A stretch of 64,000 nucleotides of DNA from Hoeflea_A sp965228785 (lineage in GTDB: Bacteria; Pseudomonadota; Alphaproteobacteria; Rhizobiales; Rhizobiaceae), in the NCBI GenBank assembly GCA_965228785.1, contig CBDDIF010000002.1, positions 1,860,001-1,924,000 on the forward strand. The letters are read 5' to 3'. The translations under genes and the position numbers were made by a program. Below, in pieces: positions 49,542-58,826 of the stretch. How positions within the stretch are numbered: the stretch's first letter is position 1; every line of letters begins with the position of its first letter. Below the pieces are notes generated by a model. It had not been told where the DNA came from. It ran no database searches and saw only the letters and a program-made list of their open reading frames with translations.

Positions 49542-50438
49542 TCAACCGCGCGCTTGGCCGGATGCAGGTCCGGCCGGGTTGCGCACCGCGTCGCGAATGG
49601 CGTCGATCATTGCCGCAGACAGCGACAGCGGCGCCTTGGGCGAGATCATGAAAGTGCGCAGTGCCGGCGGCAGCGGCGGCAGGCCGTCCTCGCGCGTCAA
49701 CAGCCGCATGGCACCATCGACACTGCGATGCGGCAGCACGCCGACGGCAAGGCCTGAACGGATTGCCGCGCGAAGGCTGGTAAAGCTGCTGCTACGGTAG
49801 GCAACCCGCCATTCGCGGCCCATCTCGTCGAGGGCCTCGGTCGGCATGGCCCGCCACCAGCAATTGCGATCGAGAATGGCCAGCGGCACCGGGGCGCTCG
49901 GATCCGGGGCGTCGACACCGGCCCAGACGACCGGTTCCGACGACAGCGGAATACCGTCGAGCGGCTCGGCGCTCGAGCAGACAGCAATGTCGAGCCGCCC
50001 GCCACGGATCGCCTTCGGAAAGCGTGACGTGCACCCTGATGTGGCAACGATCTCGACGTCCGGATTGCGCAGGGCGAAAGCGGCCAGCGCCCGTTCGAGT
50101 ATCGTGTCGTCGTAGTCGTCGGGAATACCGACGCGGATGCGCCCCGCCAGAGGACTGTCGAACAGCCGTGTGATGCGCTCCAGTTCCGCCAGGGTTCGAC
50201 GCGCGGCCGGCAACAGTTTCTCGCCACTTGCCGACAGCACCATGCCGCGCGCCTGTCGTTCGAACAGCGTCGCATCAAGCGTCTCTTCCAATTTGCGCAG
50301 TTGAACACTGATTGCGGATTGCGTCTTGTGCAACTGTTCCGCCGCGCGCGTCAGATTCCCGCATTCGGCAATGACCACGAAGGTCTTCAGCAGGTCACTG
50401 CCGGGCAATTGACGTTCGATTTTGTTCATGGATGCCAT
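49542..50438 (-). CDS. LysR-family transcriptional regulator
   Basis: A 298-residue LysR regulator: N-terminal winged HTH (LLKTFVVIAECGNLTRAAEQLHKTQSAISVQLRKLEE) and a substrate-binding domain (GRIRVGIPDDYDDTILE, RGGRLDIAVCSS, SGLAVGVLPH). ATG 50438 (MASMNK) is used; ATG 50429 and a TTG at 50465 are alternatives, and none has a good ribosome-binding site. It is divergent from the TSUP exporter gene with about 70 bases between, so it most likely controls it. Convergent with the phasin gene. Confidence 0.88.
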   Translation of the reverse strand: MASMNKIERQLPGSDLLKTFVVIAECGNLTRAAEQLHKTQSAISVQLRKLEETLDATLFERQARGMVLSASGEKLLPAARRTLAELERITRLFDSPLAGRIRVGIPDDYDDTILERALAAFALRNPDVEIVATSGCTSRFPKAIRGGRLDIAVCSSAEPLDGIPLSSEPVVWAGVDAPDPSAPVPLAILDRNCWWRAMPTEALDEMGREWRVAYRSSSFTSLRAAIRSGLAVGVLPHRSVDGAMRLLTREDGLPPLPPALRTFMISPKAPLSLSAAMIDAIRDAVRNPAGPASGQARG

Positions 50439-50507
50439 GATAACAATTCGCTTTTTCGAAGGCAATGGAGCCGCTAGTTTGCGTCCGAAGCACTTACGGA
50501 GATGCCG

Positions 50508-51269
50508 ATGACATTCGAGACCATGATCCTGCTGGCCGGCATCGGCCTCGTCGGCGGCGCCTGGAATGCCGTTGCCGGCGGCGCCACGCTGTTTACCTTC
50601 CCGGCGCTCGTGGCCACCGGTCTGCCGCCGCTCGTCGCCAACGCTACCAATTTTCTGGCCCTGTTTCCCTCTAACGCCGCGGCCCTTCCCGCCTACCGGC
50701 AGGAGTTGCGTGATGTTGGCAGCGCGCTGTTCCCGCTGCTTGCTGTCTCCGGGCTCGGCGCCATTATCGGATCGCTACTCCTGACTATCTCAGACCCGGC
50801 TTTCTTCGTTGCCCTGGTGCCCTGGCTGATCCTGTTCGCTACAGGATTATTCGCTTTCGGCGACGCCCTGCGCCGCCAAATGCTGCGGCTCGCCGGCGAC
50901 AAGACTGGCAACACGTTGGCCTATGGTGCGCTGTTCCTGTTTTCGATCTATGGGGGCTATTTCGGTGCGGGGCTCGGCATCATCCTGCTGGCAATCGTGC
51001 AGATCATGGGCTTCTCGACATTTCATGTTGCCAACAGTCTGAAGAATTTGCTGGCGACGAGTTTCACCGCTCTCAGCATCGCCGTCTTCGGCATGGGCGG
51101 ACTGATCGCCTGGCCTGAAGCCGTTACCATGATGGTCGGCAGTACGGTCGGCGGATATGCTGGCGGTCGCTACGCCCGGCGGGTCAACGAGCGGCTGTTG
51201 CGCGCCGTCGTCATCGGCTTCGGCCTGGTGCTGTCGGCTGTCTATTTTCTTCGGGAACCCGGCGGTTAG
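50508..51269 (+). CDS. TSUP-family permease (TauE/SafE-like)
   Basis: A 253-residue membrane protein with about eight hydrophobic segments and the two TauE/SafE repeats: GGAWNAVAGGATLFTFPALVATG and IYGGYFGAGLGIILLAIVQIMG. Members move sulfite, sulfonates or other small organosulfur or carboxylate anions. CGGAG at 50497-50501 lies directly before ATG 50502 but six bases before ATG 50508, so I take the second ATG. Divergent from a LysR gene, the usual pairing for this family. Confidence 0.87.
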   Translation: MTFETMILLAGIGLVGGAWNAVAGGATLFTFPALVATGLPPLVANATNFLALFPSNAAALPAYRQELRDVGSALFPLLAVSGLGAIIGSLLLTISDPAFFVALVPWLILFATGLFAFGDALRRQMLRLAGDKTGNTLAYGALFLFSIYGGYFGAGLGIILLAIVQIMGFSTFHVANSLKNLLATSFTALSIAVFGMGGLIAWPEAVTMMVGSTVGGYAGGRYARRVNERLLRAVVIGFGLVLSAVYFLREPGG

Positions 51270-51333
51270 GGCCTGTTCTAGAGCAAACGTGTTATGATGC
51301 GGGTATCCCACAACAGACGCACGGGAGGTCCAC

Positions 51334-52170
51334 ATGCCCGGAGACACCTTTGAGAAGGATCCGGATATCTGTCTGGTTTACCGACGCAAGGGAAGCGGTG
51401 GAGAGGTCGTCACTCACGCCGGCCCCGAAGCAGTGCCGGAGGCAGCGGGCAGCGATCCGAAAATCTGCGCCGACGGCGATTCCTGGATCAACATCCTGTG
51501 GCCCTGGTCAGGCGCATTCGGCTACAACAAGACCTTCTTCGACTGCCTGCAGGATGACGGCTACCACAACACCAGTGTCGCCTGGCCCGGCGACACCTTC
51601 GAGGACATGGTTGCGAAGAAGGATTACAAGCAGCCAATCCAGTCCGGCATTTTCGATTATTTCATCTTCTCCGGCGGCGGTAACGACGTGCTCGGCGGCG
51701 GCGCGTTGCGTGCCCTGCTCAAGGACAAAAGCGCCGGCGGCGGATCAACCGACCCTGCCGATTATCTCGACGCCGACCGGATCAACGATACGGTTCTCAA
51801 ACTGCGTACCGGTTATCTGCAGGTCGCGGCGGAGATTCGCGTATGGTCGGCGGGAACACGCATGCTGGTGCATGGCTACGACTATCCGGTGCCACGCGCG
51901 GGCGAGCCGTGGCTCGGCCGGCCCTTCGGCGACAAAGGTTACGATCTCGTCGGTGACGCAGCGCTGATCCAGGGCATCATCGCGCTGCTGGTCGACAGCT
52001 TCTATGCCATGCTCGCCGGCGTCGCGGCGGACGAAGCCCATGTCACCGTGATCAATCTGCGCGGCATCTGCACCGGCCGCTGGAACGACGAGCTTCATCC
52101 CGAGGCCGATGCCTCACGCGATCTCGCCGACAAATATGTCGAAATCATCGGCGCACCGCTGGTGGCGTGA
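51334..52170 (+). CDS. SGNH/GDSL-type hydrolase
   Basis: A 278-residue hydrolase without signal peptide. Block I is ADGDSWIN (Ser50 as nucleophile), block III SGGGNDVLGG (Asn117), block V NDELHP (Asp252, His255), the SGNH set; a Gly for block II is likely in the WPGDTFEDM region. It probably hydrolyses an ester, but the substrate is unknown. ATG 51334 follows GGGAGG. The protein has an acidic, domain-free N terminus of about 40 residues before block I. Confidence 0.8.
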   Translation: MPGDTFEKDPDICLVYRRKGSGGEVVTHAGPEAVPEAAGSDPKICADGDSWINILWPWSGAFGYNKTFFDCLQDDGYHNTSVAWPGDTFEDMVAKKDYKQPIQSGIFDYFIFSGGGNDVLGGGALRALLKDKSAGGGSTDPADYLDADRINDTVLKLRTGYLQVAAEIRVWSAGTRMLVHGYDYPVPRAGEPWLGRPFGDKGYDLVGDAALIQGIIALLVDSFYAMLAGVAADEAHVTVINLRGICTGRWNDELHPEADASRDLADKYVEIIGAPLVA

Positions 52171-52245
52171 TTGCGTCCTGAGCCCTGCCATGCAAACGCC
52201 GCAATGGTCATGCCCGGTACCGGCACACACGCAGACAGGAGACAA

Positions 52246-52506
52246 ATGCGCATGATCAACACCCTCGCCCGCTTCGCCCTGGCCTCCGCCGCTCTGATGG
52301 CGTCAATCGCCGCCGCACCGGCCCAGGAGGCGACCGATGCGCAGAAGGAAGCGCTGCGCTCCCACTGCGCCCGCGACTTCCTTTCCCATTGCAAGGGCGT
52401 CCCGACAGGCGGCATGCCGGCCTTCATGTGCCTGGACAAGAACATGGACCAGCTATCGGAAGGCTGCCAGACGGCGGTGAAGGACGTGTTGGCGCATCAC
52501 AATTAG
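52246..52506 (+). CDS. Small secreted Cys-rich repeat protein
   Basis: An 86-residue exported protein: signal peptide (LARFALASAALMASIAAAPAQ), then one cysteine-rich repeat (HCARDFLSHCKGV, FMCLDKNMDQLSEGCQTAV), four cysteines in all, of the Golgi-apparatus-protein/cysteine-rich-repeat type common in Rhizobiales. AGGAG precedes ATG 52246; the frame is open upstream without support. Convergent with the SDR gene six bases away. Role unknown. Confidence 0.75.
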   Translation: MRMINTLARFALASAALMASIAAAPAQEATDAQKEALRSHCARDFLSHCKGVPTGGMPAFMCLDKNMDQLSEGCQTAVKDVLAHHN

Positions 52507-52512
52507 GACTAT

Positions 52513-53280
52513 TCAGTCCTGCTTGATCACGCCGCTGGCGTCGAAGCCGCCGTCGACCGGCAAGGTCACGCCGGTGATGTAGCTCGATTGCGGCAGCGCC
52601 AGGTAGACGGCTGCCGCGGCGACTTCCTCAGGCGTACCGTACCGATCCATGGGAATGCCGGCGAGATAGGCGCGTCGGGTCTCCGCATCGTGCATGCGCT
52701 TGACCAGTGCCGTCTCAATCGCACCCGGTGCCAGGGCATTCACCGTGACCCCCTTGCCAGCCCATTCCATCGCCATGACCCGCATCATTGCCGCCACGCC
52801 GCCCTTGGACGCCGCGTAGGCCGTGCGGCCGGTACCGCCGCGAATTCCAGCCATGGAGGACATGGCGACAATGCGCCCATAACCTCGATCGACCATGACG
52901 CGGCCTGCCGCCTGCATCACCAGAAAACTGCCGGTCAGGTTGATGCCCAGGATCTTGTCCCAGGTGTCACCATCGGTCTCGAGCGCCCGTTGTTCCACGC
53001 CGATGCCGGCAAAATGCATCAGGATTTCCAGCGAACCGAACGCGTCGAGCGTCGCCTGGATCAGCGCCGCCACATCGCCGGCATCGGCGACATCGCTCGC
53101 AATGAAGCGCGCGTCGCCGCCGGCTTCGGCCAACTGTTCGAGTGCGGCCTGGCCCGCCTCGGCGTTTCGGTCGGCGATCACCACCCGGGCACCAAGTCGA
53201 ACAAGCATGTCGGCCGTTGCTAGGCCGATGCCGCTGGCTCCGCCGGTGACGATTGCTGTCTGTCCATCGAGTGTGAACAT
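52513..53280 (-). CDS. Short-chain dehydrogenase/reductase (classical SDR)
   Basis: A 255-residue NAD(P)-dependent SDR: TGGASGIG cofactor motif at residues 12-19, NAG-like HFAGIG, catalytic Ser in MSSMAGIRG and Tyr/Lys in YAASKGG, then ALAPGAIET and ITGVTLPVDGGFDA at the C terminus. IADRNAE after the second strand points to NAD rather than NADP. The substrate is unknown. It is divergent from the MFS gene with 212 bases between. Confidence 0.87.
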   Translation of the reverse strand: MFTLDGQTAIVTGGASGIGLATADMLVRLGARVVIADRNAEAGQAALEQLAEAGGDARFIASDVADAGDVAALIQATLDAFGSLEILMHFAGIGVEQRALETDGDTWDKILGINLTGSFLVMQAAGRVMVDRGYGRIVAMSSMAGIRGGTGRTAYAASKGGVAAMMRVMAMEWAGKGVTVNALAPGAIETALVKRMHDAETRRAYLAGIPMDRYGTPEEVAAAAVYLALPQSSYITGVTLPVDGGFDASGVIKQD

Positions 53281-53492
53281 GCATGGGCCCTCTCCGTGAG
53301 GCGGGAAGTGTAACGTGTTGGGGCCCTTGAGGAAGAGCCAACGGCGACGTCGCCGCTAACCGATCGCGACCGCAGCGGTTTTCGCCTTTTGCGGTGGCGC
53401 GTCTGCTTGATAGTGTATTCCCAGTGTTTGAAGCCTTCTGCAGAGTGGTGCGATTCGCGACTGAGTCGTCACCTGGATAACGCGGGGACCGG

Positions 53493-54674
53493 ATGAAATC
53501 CGCCAATACATCTCTCGTTCCCGTCTACGTTGCGAATGTCACCTGCGGCATGGGCATCATGGGCTTCATCGCTGCGGCGGATTCGCTTGCTGATCTGCTG
53601 AAGCTGGAGGCGTGGCAGATCGGGCTGACGGCGACGGCCGGCGGTGTCGGCTGGATCATGTCGGCGCGACCCTGGGGTCGGGCGGCCGACAGCATCGGAC
53701 GCAAGAAGGTGCTGGTGATCGGGATCACCGGCTTTTCACTGGCCTTCCTGTCGATATGCATCGTCGCGCAGGCCGGCATCAGCTTTTCCCTCACCCCTGT
53801 CTACATGGTCGTGGGCCTGTCGGTCACGCGACTGGTGTCCGGATTGTTCTATCCCGCGATCACCGCTGCGGGTGTTGCTATGGTCGCCGACCAGTATGAA
53901 CCCGACGCCCGCGCCGGCGCGATGAGCCGTCTGGGAGCCTCGCAGGCGGCGGGATTCGTTCTCGGGCCGGCCTTCGTTGCCGTGTTCGCCGGGCCGCTTC
54001 CCACGGTTCCGCTGCTTCTGCTGGCGCTCCTGCCCTTCGCGGCGCTGGCGCTGGTGCTCCTTCGCCTGCCTGCGGCCGAGACCTTTCGCCGGGAGGACAT
54101 CACGCCGCTTGCCCTGTTTGATCCGCGTCTTCGCATCCCAATGATCGCCGCCCTGGCTGCGATCATGGCGTTGGGGATCGGGCAGGTCGTGGTCGGTTTC
54201 GTTGTGTTGGATCGTTTCGGCGTTTCCGACGCGGAAGCGACGCGCCTGACCGGCATTGCCATGGCGACGCTGGGCATAACCCTGATTCTGTCGCAGTTCA
54301 CCGTCGGCCTGCTGAACTGGCCGCCCGGACGACTGATGCGCATAGGCGCGTTTGTGTGCACGCTCGGCCTGCTGGTCGCGACCTTCGCGCCAAATGCGGC
54401 CACCCTGGTCGCCGCCTACGCGATTTTCGGGCTGGGCGGCGGTTGGGTTTATCCGGCCTTTCTGGCGCTGGCGGCCAACGCGGTGACCGCCGATGAGCAG
54501 GGACGCGCAGCGGGCACCCTGGGGGCTGCCCAGGGCATCGGATCGACGATCGGCCCGCTGATCGGCGGTGTTTTCTACGACGTCCAGGCCATGCTGCCGT
54601 TCCTGATCGCAGCCGCGTCGACGGCTCTGATCCTGGCGCTCACGTTCTTCTTGCGCGACGACAGGGACGCTTGA
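53493..54674 (+). CDS. MFS transporter, drug/solute antiporter type
   Basis: A 393-residue carrier with 12 hydrophobic segments. Between TM2 and TM3 the MFS signature is ARPWGRAADSIGRKK (G-x-x-x-D-x-x-GR-K/R), repeated more weakly in the second half. LGASQAAGFVLGPAF in TM5 is the antiporter motif C (G-x-x-x-G-P), which suggests drug/H+ antiport. GGGGACCGG lies before ATG 53493. Divergent from the SDR; converges on the hydrolase gene. Confidence 0.85.
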   Translation: MKSANTSLVPVYVANVTCGMGIMGFIAAADSLADLLKLEAWQIGLTATAGGVGWIMSARPWGRAADSIGRKKVLVIGITGFSLAFLSICIVAQAGISFSLTPVYMVVGLSVTRLVSGLFYPAITAAGVAMVADQYEPDARAGAMSRLGASQAAGFVLGPAFVAVFAGPLPTVPLLLLALLPFAALALVLLRLPAAETFRREDITPLALFDPRLRIPMIAALAAIMALGIGQVVVGFVVLDRFGVSDAEATRLTGIAMATLGITLILSQFTVGLLNWPPGRLMRIGAFVCTLGLLVATFAPNAATLVAAYAIFGLGGGWVYPAFLALAANAVTADEQGRAAGTLGAAQGIGSTIGPLIGGVFYDVQAMLPFLIAAASTALILALTFFLRDDRDA

Positions 54675-54682
54675 GCCGGTGT

Positions 54683-55612
54683 TCAAGCCAGGAACGTGTC
54701 GAGCTCGCACCAAAGCCTCGCGCGGATCGCATCGCTTTCGTGAAAAATGCAGTGACGCGCATCCGGGATCTCAAGGTAGCTTGCGTCGGGAATGCCGCCG
54801 ACAAGCGGTTCCAGCAGTTGGGCCGGCGCCCGATGGTCGGACGTACCACGCAGGACAAGCAGCGGGGTCTCATTCGCGTTGCCGAAATCCGGCTTGTCGA
54901 ACTGGGTCACCACCCGGGAATACGCCAGGGCCCATGACAGGGTGCGTTGGTCGCTGAACAGCGATGGATCGAGGAAATAGGATTTCCAGTAGCGCTCGCT
55001 GCGCACGGGATCATCCGAAATGTCGCCCAGATGCGGGTGGGCGGCATGCATGACCGGATCGTATTTTTCCAACGGCAACCGTCCCAGGCCGACCCCGACC
55101 AGCGTCCCGGCCACCCCATGCATCACCCACCGCGGGATCCCCTTGAAATCGGCGATCAAGGGCGGCGCGATCGCGGTCGCCCGCTCAAAAAACCGCGGTT
55201 TGTTCCCCAGCGCGATTAGGAGGTTCAGCGCGCCGGTCGAGAAACCGATGCCGTAATAAGGCGGCGAACACTCTGCCTGGACGCCTTGCACAAAAGCTTC
55301 GAGATCCCGGGCGTATTCGTCGAATGAACGAATGTGAACTTTGCCGACATCGGCTACCGGTCGTTCGGAACCGCCCTGACTGCGCCAGTCGAAAATCGCG
55401 AAGGCATAGCCACGATCAAGGCAATTCTCGGCAGTCTCGTAATATTGCTCGATCGTCTCCGGAATACCGGGCAGCAGGCAAACCGTGCCGCGATTGTCCG
55501 GGCCTCTCGCATCCCAGTGCGCAAACCGCAGCGTGACCCCGTCTGCCGTCCTCAGTTCCCTGACATGAGCGCCATCCGGGATCTTCATGTCTTCAGGCTC
55601 AAACAGGCGCAT
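54683..55612 (-). CDS. Alpha/beta hydrolase, lysophospholipase-like
   Basis: A 309-residue soluble hydrolase of the monoglyceride lipase/lysophospholipase L2 type. Cap-and-core marks: LLPGIPETIEQYYETAENCLDRGYAFAIFDWRSQGGSER, nucleophile elbow GIGFSTGAL (GFSTG), acid in VLRGTSDHRAPAQ, and His in IPDARHCIFHES. No signal peptide. ATG 55612 has CGGAG seven bases upstream; a TTG 21 bases earlier is an alternative. Confidence 0.85.
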   Translation of the reverse strand: MRLFEPEDMKIPDGAHVRELRTADGVTLRFAHWDARGPDNRGTVCLLPGIPETIEQYYETAENCLDRGYAFAIFDWRSQGGSERPVADVGKVHIRSFDEYARDLEAFVQGVQAECSPPYYGIGFSTGALNLLIALGNKPRFFERATAIAPPLIADFKGIPRWVMHGVAGTLVGVGLGRLPLEKYDPVMHAAHPHLGDISDDPVRSERYWKSYFLDPSLFSDQRTLSWALAYSRVVTQFDKPDFGNANETPLLVLRGTSDHRAPAQLLEPLVGGIPDASYLEIPDARHCIFHESDAIRARLWCELDTFLA

Positions 55613-55691
55613 GGGCTGCTCCGGATTCGACAAACAGGCACACCCTCACTCAACGCGGGGGTCAGATCAACCCCATTGCTTCCATTGGGTT

Positions 55692-56861
55692 TCAGGCGCG
55701 CTCACCCGCCATCGACGCCCGGAACACGGCCAGCGCCGCGAGTACCACGATCAGCGCGCCCAGCGGCAGCAGATCAGGCCCGAAACCGGCATAAATCAGG
55801 CTGCACAGCGCGGCGCCGAACGCATTGCCGACATAGATCGCTGAAGCGTTGAGCGCCAGCGTGAGGTTCGACCGCTCCGGCGCCAGCCGCACCAGCCGGC
55901 TTTGCATCGGCGCCATGATGGCAAGCGCAAAGAACGCCCACAGGGTGCTGAAAGCGATGCCCATCTCCGGCGACAGCGGCACCGTTCCCAGCACCAGCAG
56001 CACCGCGGCCATCAGGGTTATGGCCGCCTGCACCGTGCGCTCGGCTCCGATGCGCGCCGTAACAAGCGACGACATCGCATTGCCGGCGACGCCGCCGATG
56101 CCGAACAGCATCAACGCCAGCGGCACCAGGGAGGGCGCCGCACCAAGGCTTTCGACCATCCAGGCCGCCAGCAGCGTATAGAGCACGAACTGACCGCCGA
56201 TCTGCACGGCCGTGGTCGTAACGGTCAGCGCGATGGGCCGGTTGCGCAGCAGCGTCACAAGGGTGCCGAGCGTCGCCCGGCTGCCGCGATTGTCGGCCGG
56301 CACGCTCGCCCAGACCAGCGGCGCGACGGCCAGCGCGCCCAGCCCGACCACCGCCCAGGACCAGCGCCAGCCGACGGTCTGGCCGAGAAAACTCGCCAAC
56401 GGAATGCCCATAACGATCGACACGGTCATCCCGGCAAACACCGCCGACAACGCCCGCGCCCGCGCCTCCGGCGGCACTAGCGAAGCGGCGGTCGCCGACA
56501 CGGTCGGCCCGACCAACGCCGCCCCTAGTGCCCCGATCAGCCGCATGATAAGGAGCGTTGTGTAATTCGGCGCCAGCGCAGAGCCAAAGCAAGCCGCCGC
56601 CATCAACCCCAGCCCGGCCACCACCAGCCCCCGCCGCTGCACCCCGCCCGCCACTGTCTGCAAGCCGGGCGCTGCCAGCGCGTAGACGATGGCAAACACG
56701 GTCACGAGGGTCGCGATCAGGGAGGGAGAGACGGAGAGGTCCGCGCTCATTTCCGGGACGAGGCCGATGACGGCGAGAGAGGACGCGCCCACGAAGAAAT
56801 AGGCGGCGGCCAGGGCTATGAGGGCCAGGCGGGGGTTGGAATGGGCAGGAGCTATCGTCAT
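55692..56861 (-). CDS. MFS transporter, AraJ/DHA1-like
   Basis: A 389-residue carrier with 12 hydrophobic segments. LGLMAAACFGSALAPNYTTLLIMRLIGALGAALVGPTVSATAASLVP is the typical DHA1 TM3-TM4 region, and FLGQTVGWRWSW after TM5 is a family mark of AraJ/YdhP-type sugar or drug efflux carriers. It is last before the restriction island, which lies upstream on the same strand with its nearest gene 48 bases away. I see no link to defence. Confidence 0.85.
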   Translation of the reverse strand: MTIAPAHSNPRLALIALAAAYFFVGASSLAVIGLVPEMSADLSVSPSLIATLVTVFAIVYALAAPGLQTVAGGVQRRGLVVAGLGLMAAACFGSALAPNYTTLLIMRLIGALGAALVGPTVSATAASLVPPEARARALSAVFAGMTVSIVMGIPLASFLGQTVGWRWSWAVVGLGALAVAPLVWASVPADNRGSRATLGTLVTLLRNRPIALTVTTTAVQIGGQFVLYTLLAAWMVESLGAAPSLVPLALMLFGIGGVAGNAMSSLVTARIGAERTVQAAITLMAAVLLVLGTVPLSPEMGIAFSTLWAFFALAIMAPMQSRLVRLAPERSNLTLALNASAIYVGNAFGAALCSLIYAGFGPDLLPLGALIVVLAALAVFRASMAGERA

Positions 56862-56909
56862 GCGCTGCCGACATGATGAACCAGGCGCACAACATTAGAA
56901 CTAGCGAAC

Positions 56910-57821
56910 CTATACACTCGCGAACCAATCTGGGTTGACGTCGATTTGTTCAATCATCTCGGTCTTCACACCGAGTTCATATTGTTTCAGAAGCTCGCAG
57001 AGTCTCTCACCATCTATGAGATCGATTGCTATTGCGCCGTCACGGGTAGCTTCCTCCGAAGCTTGGGAGGTGAATGTCCCGGTAGTGATAAAAAGGCCTT
57101 TGTCAGCCCGCCCTTGCAACGCCCCGCGGAAGTCACGAATTTCCTTTGCTCCGACACTGCCTTTCCAGCGTTTGCATTGAAAAAAGATTTGGAACGACAC
57201 GAGGTTGACGCGCAGAACACCGAGACCGTCGATCCCGCCATCACCAGTTTGGCCACGCACCTCAACCTTCACAAAGCCCGCTTCTCGCAGAAGTCGCTGG
57301 GAAAGACGTTCAAAAGCCGCCGGGTCCATTCCGAGAAGTGTTTCCATTAAGCGAACAGTCCAATCAGATTTGTTCTCATCCGCGCCATCCGAGTTGGCGT
57401 CTGTTGGGTCAGTCTGCCCTTCGTTTGCCTGTTCTTGCTTCCTTTGGTTTCTCTTCTCGCGAGCTCGAACCCGCTCCTCCTCATTTACACGAGTGTGGAT
57501 GGCCTCCGTTTGCTCTCTAGAGTTAATCTCCTCGCCGGCATCGGTTAAGGCCCAAACACCTCGGGCTGAATTTTGCAGCGCACCACCTCGCTTCAGGAAA
57601 GTGCGAGCCCAAGACAGGTAGTACTTGAGCTTCGGTCGACCGTCATTAGGCATCGCAAACGCTTGTTCAGCTTCCGTGACACCCTCGCGTTCTATTACCG
57701 TTTGATCCAGCTCCTGGATCGACGCAGAACCTCCAAGCATCCTGAGCGCTTCAATCGTCGATAGCATCAGCTGTGGCAAATCGGGGAAGCCACTTTCCTC
57801 AATCACAAAACTGCGTTTCAT
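56910..57821 (-). CDS. mrr: Mrr-type restriction endonuclease
   Basis: A 303-residue type IV restriction-like protein. An N-terminal winged-helix Mrr_N domain (about residues 10-100: YYLSWARTFLKRGGALQNSARGVWALT) is joined by a charged linker with EEERVRAREKRNQRKQEQ to a C-terminal PD-(D/E)xK nuclease: E172 (FERL), GDGGIDG (D198) and FFQCKRW (Q215-x-K217). Mrr cuts modified or otherwise foreign DNA. It borders a DNA methyltransferase system on the same strand; the methylation made there must not trigger it. ATG 57821. Confidence 0.9.
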   Translation of the reverse strand: MKRSFVIEESGFPDLPQLMLSTIEALRMLGGSASIQELDQTVIEREGVTEAEQAFAMPNDGRPKLKYYLSWARTFLKRGGALQNSARGVWALTDAGEEINSREQTEAIHTRVNEEERVRAREKRNQRKQEQANEGQTDPTDANSDGADENKSDWTVRLMETLLGMDPAAFERLSQRLLREAGFVKVEVRGQTGDGGIDGLGVLRVNLVSFQIFFQCKRWKGSVGAKEIRDFRGALQGRADKGLFITTGTFTSQASEEATRDGAIAIDLIDGERLCELLKQYELGVKTEMIEQIDVNPDWFASV

Positions 57822-57873
57822 TGATCCAACCTTTCAGCCAAGGCCAATCTCGGATGCGGAGCGAAATGTTTGG

Positions 57874-58791
57874 CTACCCTTCACTTGTATCCAACTCTCT
57901 CAGGGTCGTGCAGTACACCGAGGCTCGCTCGTGGAGCCAATCGATTGCAACTGGCCAATTGTCTTGGGTGGTTAGATCAATCTGTTTTTGCTGATCAAAA
58001 AAGTTTGCCCCGGTCGTTCGCCCGTATCGAGCACTCAGCTTAGCTTCCAATTCACTGGCTAATGGTCCAAAGCGCTCCGCGAGTTCGGAGCCATCAGACC
58101 CGCGGCTGCCTCGAACGAACAAGCCAAGTTTGGTTCGCCCCACCCACAACGCCACATTAAGTGCATTGGGTGGCTCGACCTCAAGCCAGACGCTGCTTGT
58201 CGCCGTTGGCACAAACCCGAGCTCCTCGTCTCCAGGATGCCGCTGCAGATAGGCTTCCCAGAATGCGCGCCTGAATCGACCAATCTCGGAAAGAGCGCCC
58301 TGCCCCTGCATTGCCTGTACCGTCCGCTCCCAGTTGTTTGGGCGGCTTAGGACCTCGAAAATTGGTGCCATCGGGCTGTCGCCGATTTGCACAACCCGGA
58401 GGCGCACCGCGAAAAATCCATAGGGATCGACCGTATGGTCGTTGAGCCACTTGATTGCCGAGAGGTGCGCGTCGCGGAATTCGGTAGCGATCCAAACGAC
58501 AACTTGGGCGTTGAGACCCGCTAGGTAAGTTAGCAATTGGCCAAGATGCTTGTGATCGGTTCCGGCGATCTGGTTTTCAATCAGGACGTTGCTGCCATCG
58601 GTCGGATTTGTGGCGAGGATGTCCGCGTAGAAGGTGTCCACGGACACTTCACTGTCCTCCAGTTCTAGCGGTATGCCGATCGCATCGCCCAATTGGTCAA
58701 GATGACCGGCAAGCCAAGGCGTAAAGTGCTGCGCCTCATTCGGCCAGGCAGTCCGAGGATCGACATCTTTAAGTCGGCTGATTTCAGTCAT
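57874..58791 (-). CDS. DUF4268 protein with PD-(D/E)xK-like nuclease N terminus
   Basis: A 305-residue protein. The N-terminal half has the pattern of a PD-(D/E)xK nuclease: D57 in YADILATN, then LIENQ (E72, Q74) with TDHKHLGQLLTYLAGL, typical of endonuclease-like proteins found with restriction genes. The C-terminal half (from about 165: RRAFWEAYLQ...) is the DUF4268 domain (F-W-x-x-x-x alternating helices and strands, NALNVALWVGRTKLGLFVRG). It may be a DNA-cutting or DNA-binding accessory factor. It sits between Mrr and the GIY-YIG gene on the same strand. Confidence 0.75.
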   Translation of the reverse strand: MTEISRLKDVDPRTAWPNEAQHFTPWLAGHLDQLGDAIGIPLELEDSEVSVDTFYADILATNPTDGSNVLIENQIAGTDHKHLGQLLTYLAGLNAQVVVWIATEFRDAHLSAIKWLNDHTVDPYGFFAVRLRVVQIGDSPMAPIFEVLSRPNNWERTVQAMQGQGALSEIGRFRRAFWEAYLQRHPGDEELGFVPTATSSVWLEVEPPNALNVALWVGRTKLGLFVRGSRGSDGSELAERFGPLASELEAKLSARYGRTTGANFFDQQKQIDLTTQDNWPVAIDWLHERASVYCTTLRELDTSEG

Positions 58792-58826
58792 GCATCCTGT
58801 AACAAACGTTCTTTTGGCCTGCCTAA

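Noticed and set aside
53736..54713. 325-codon minus-strand frame opposite the MFS gene
   Set aside because: Charged, domain-free antisense shadow of an obvious membrane protein gene.
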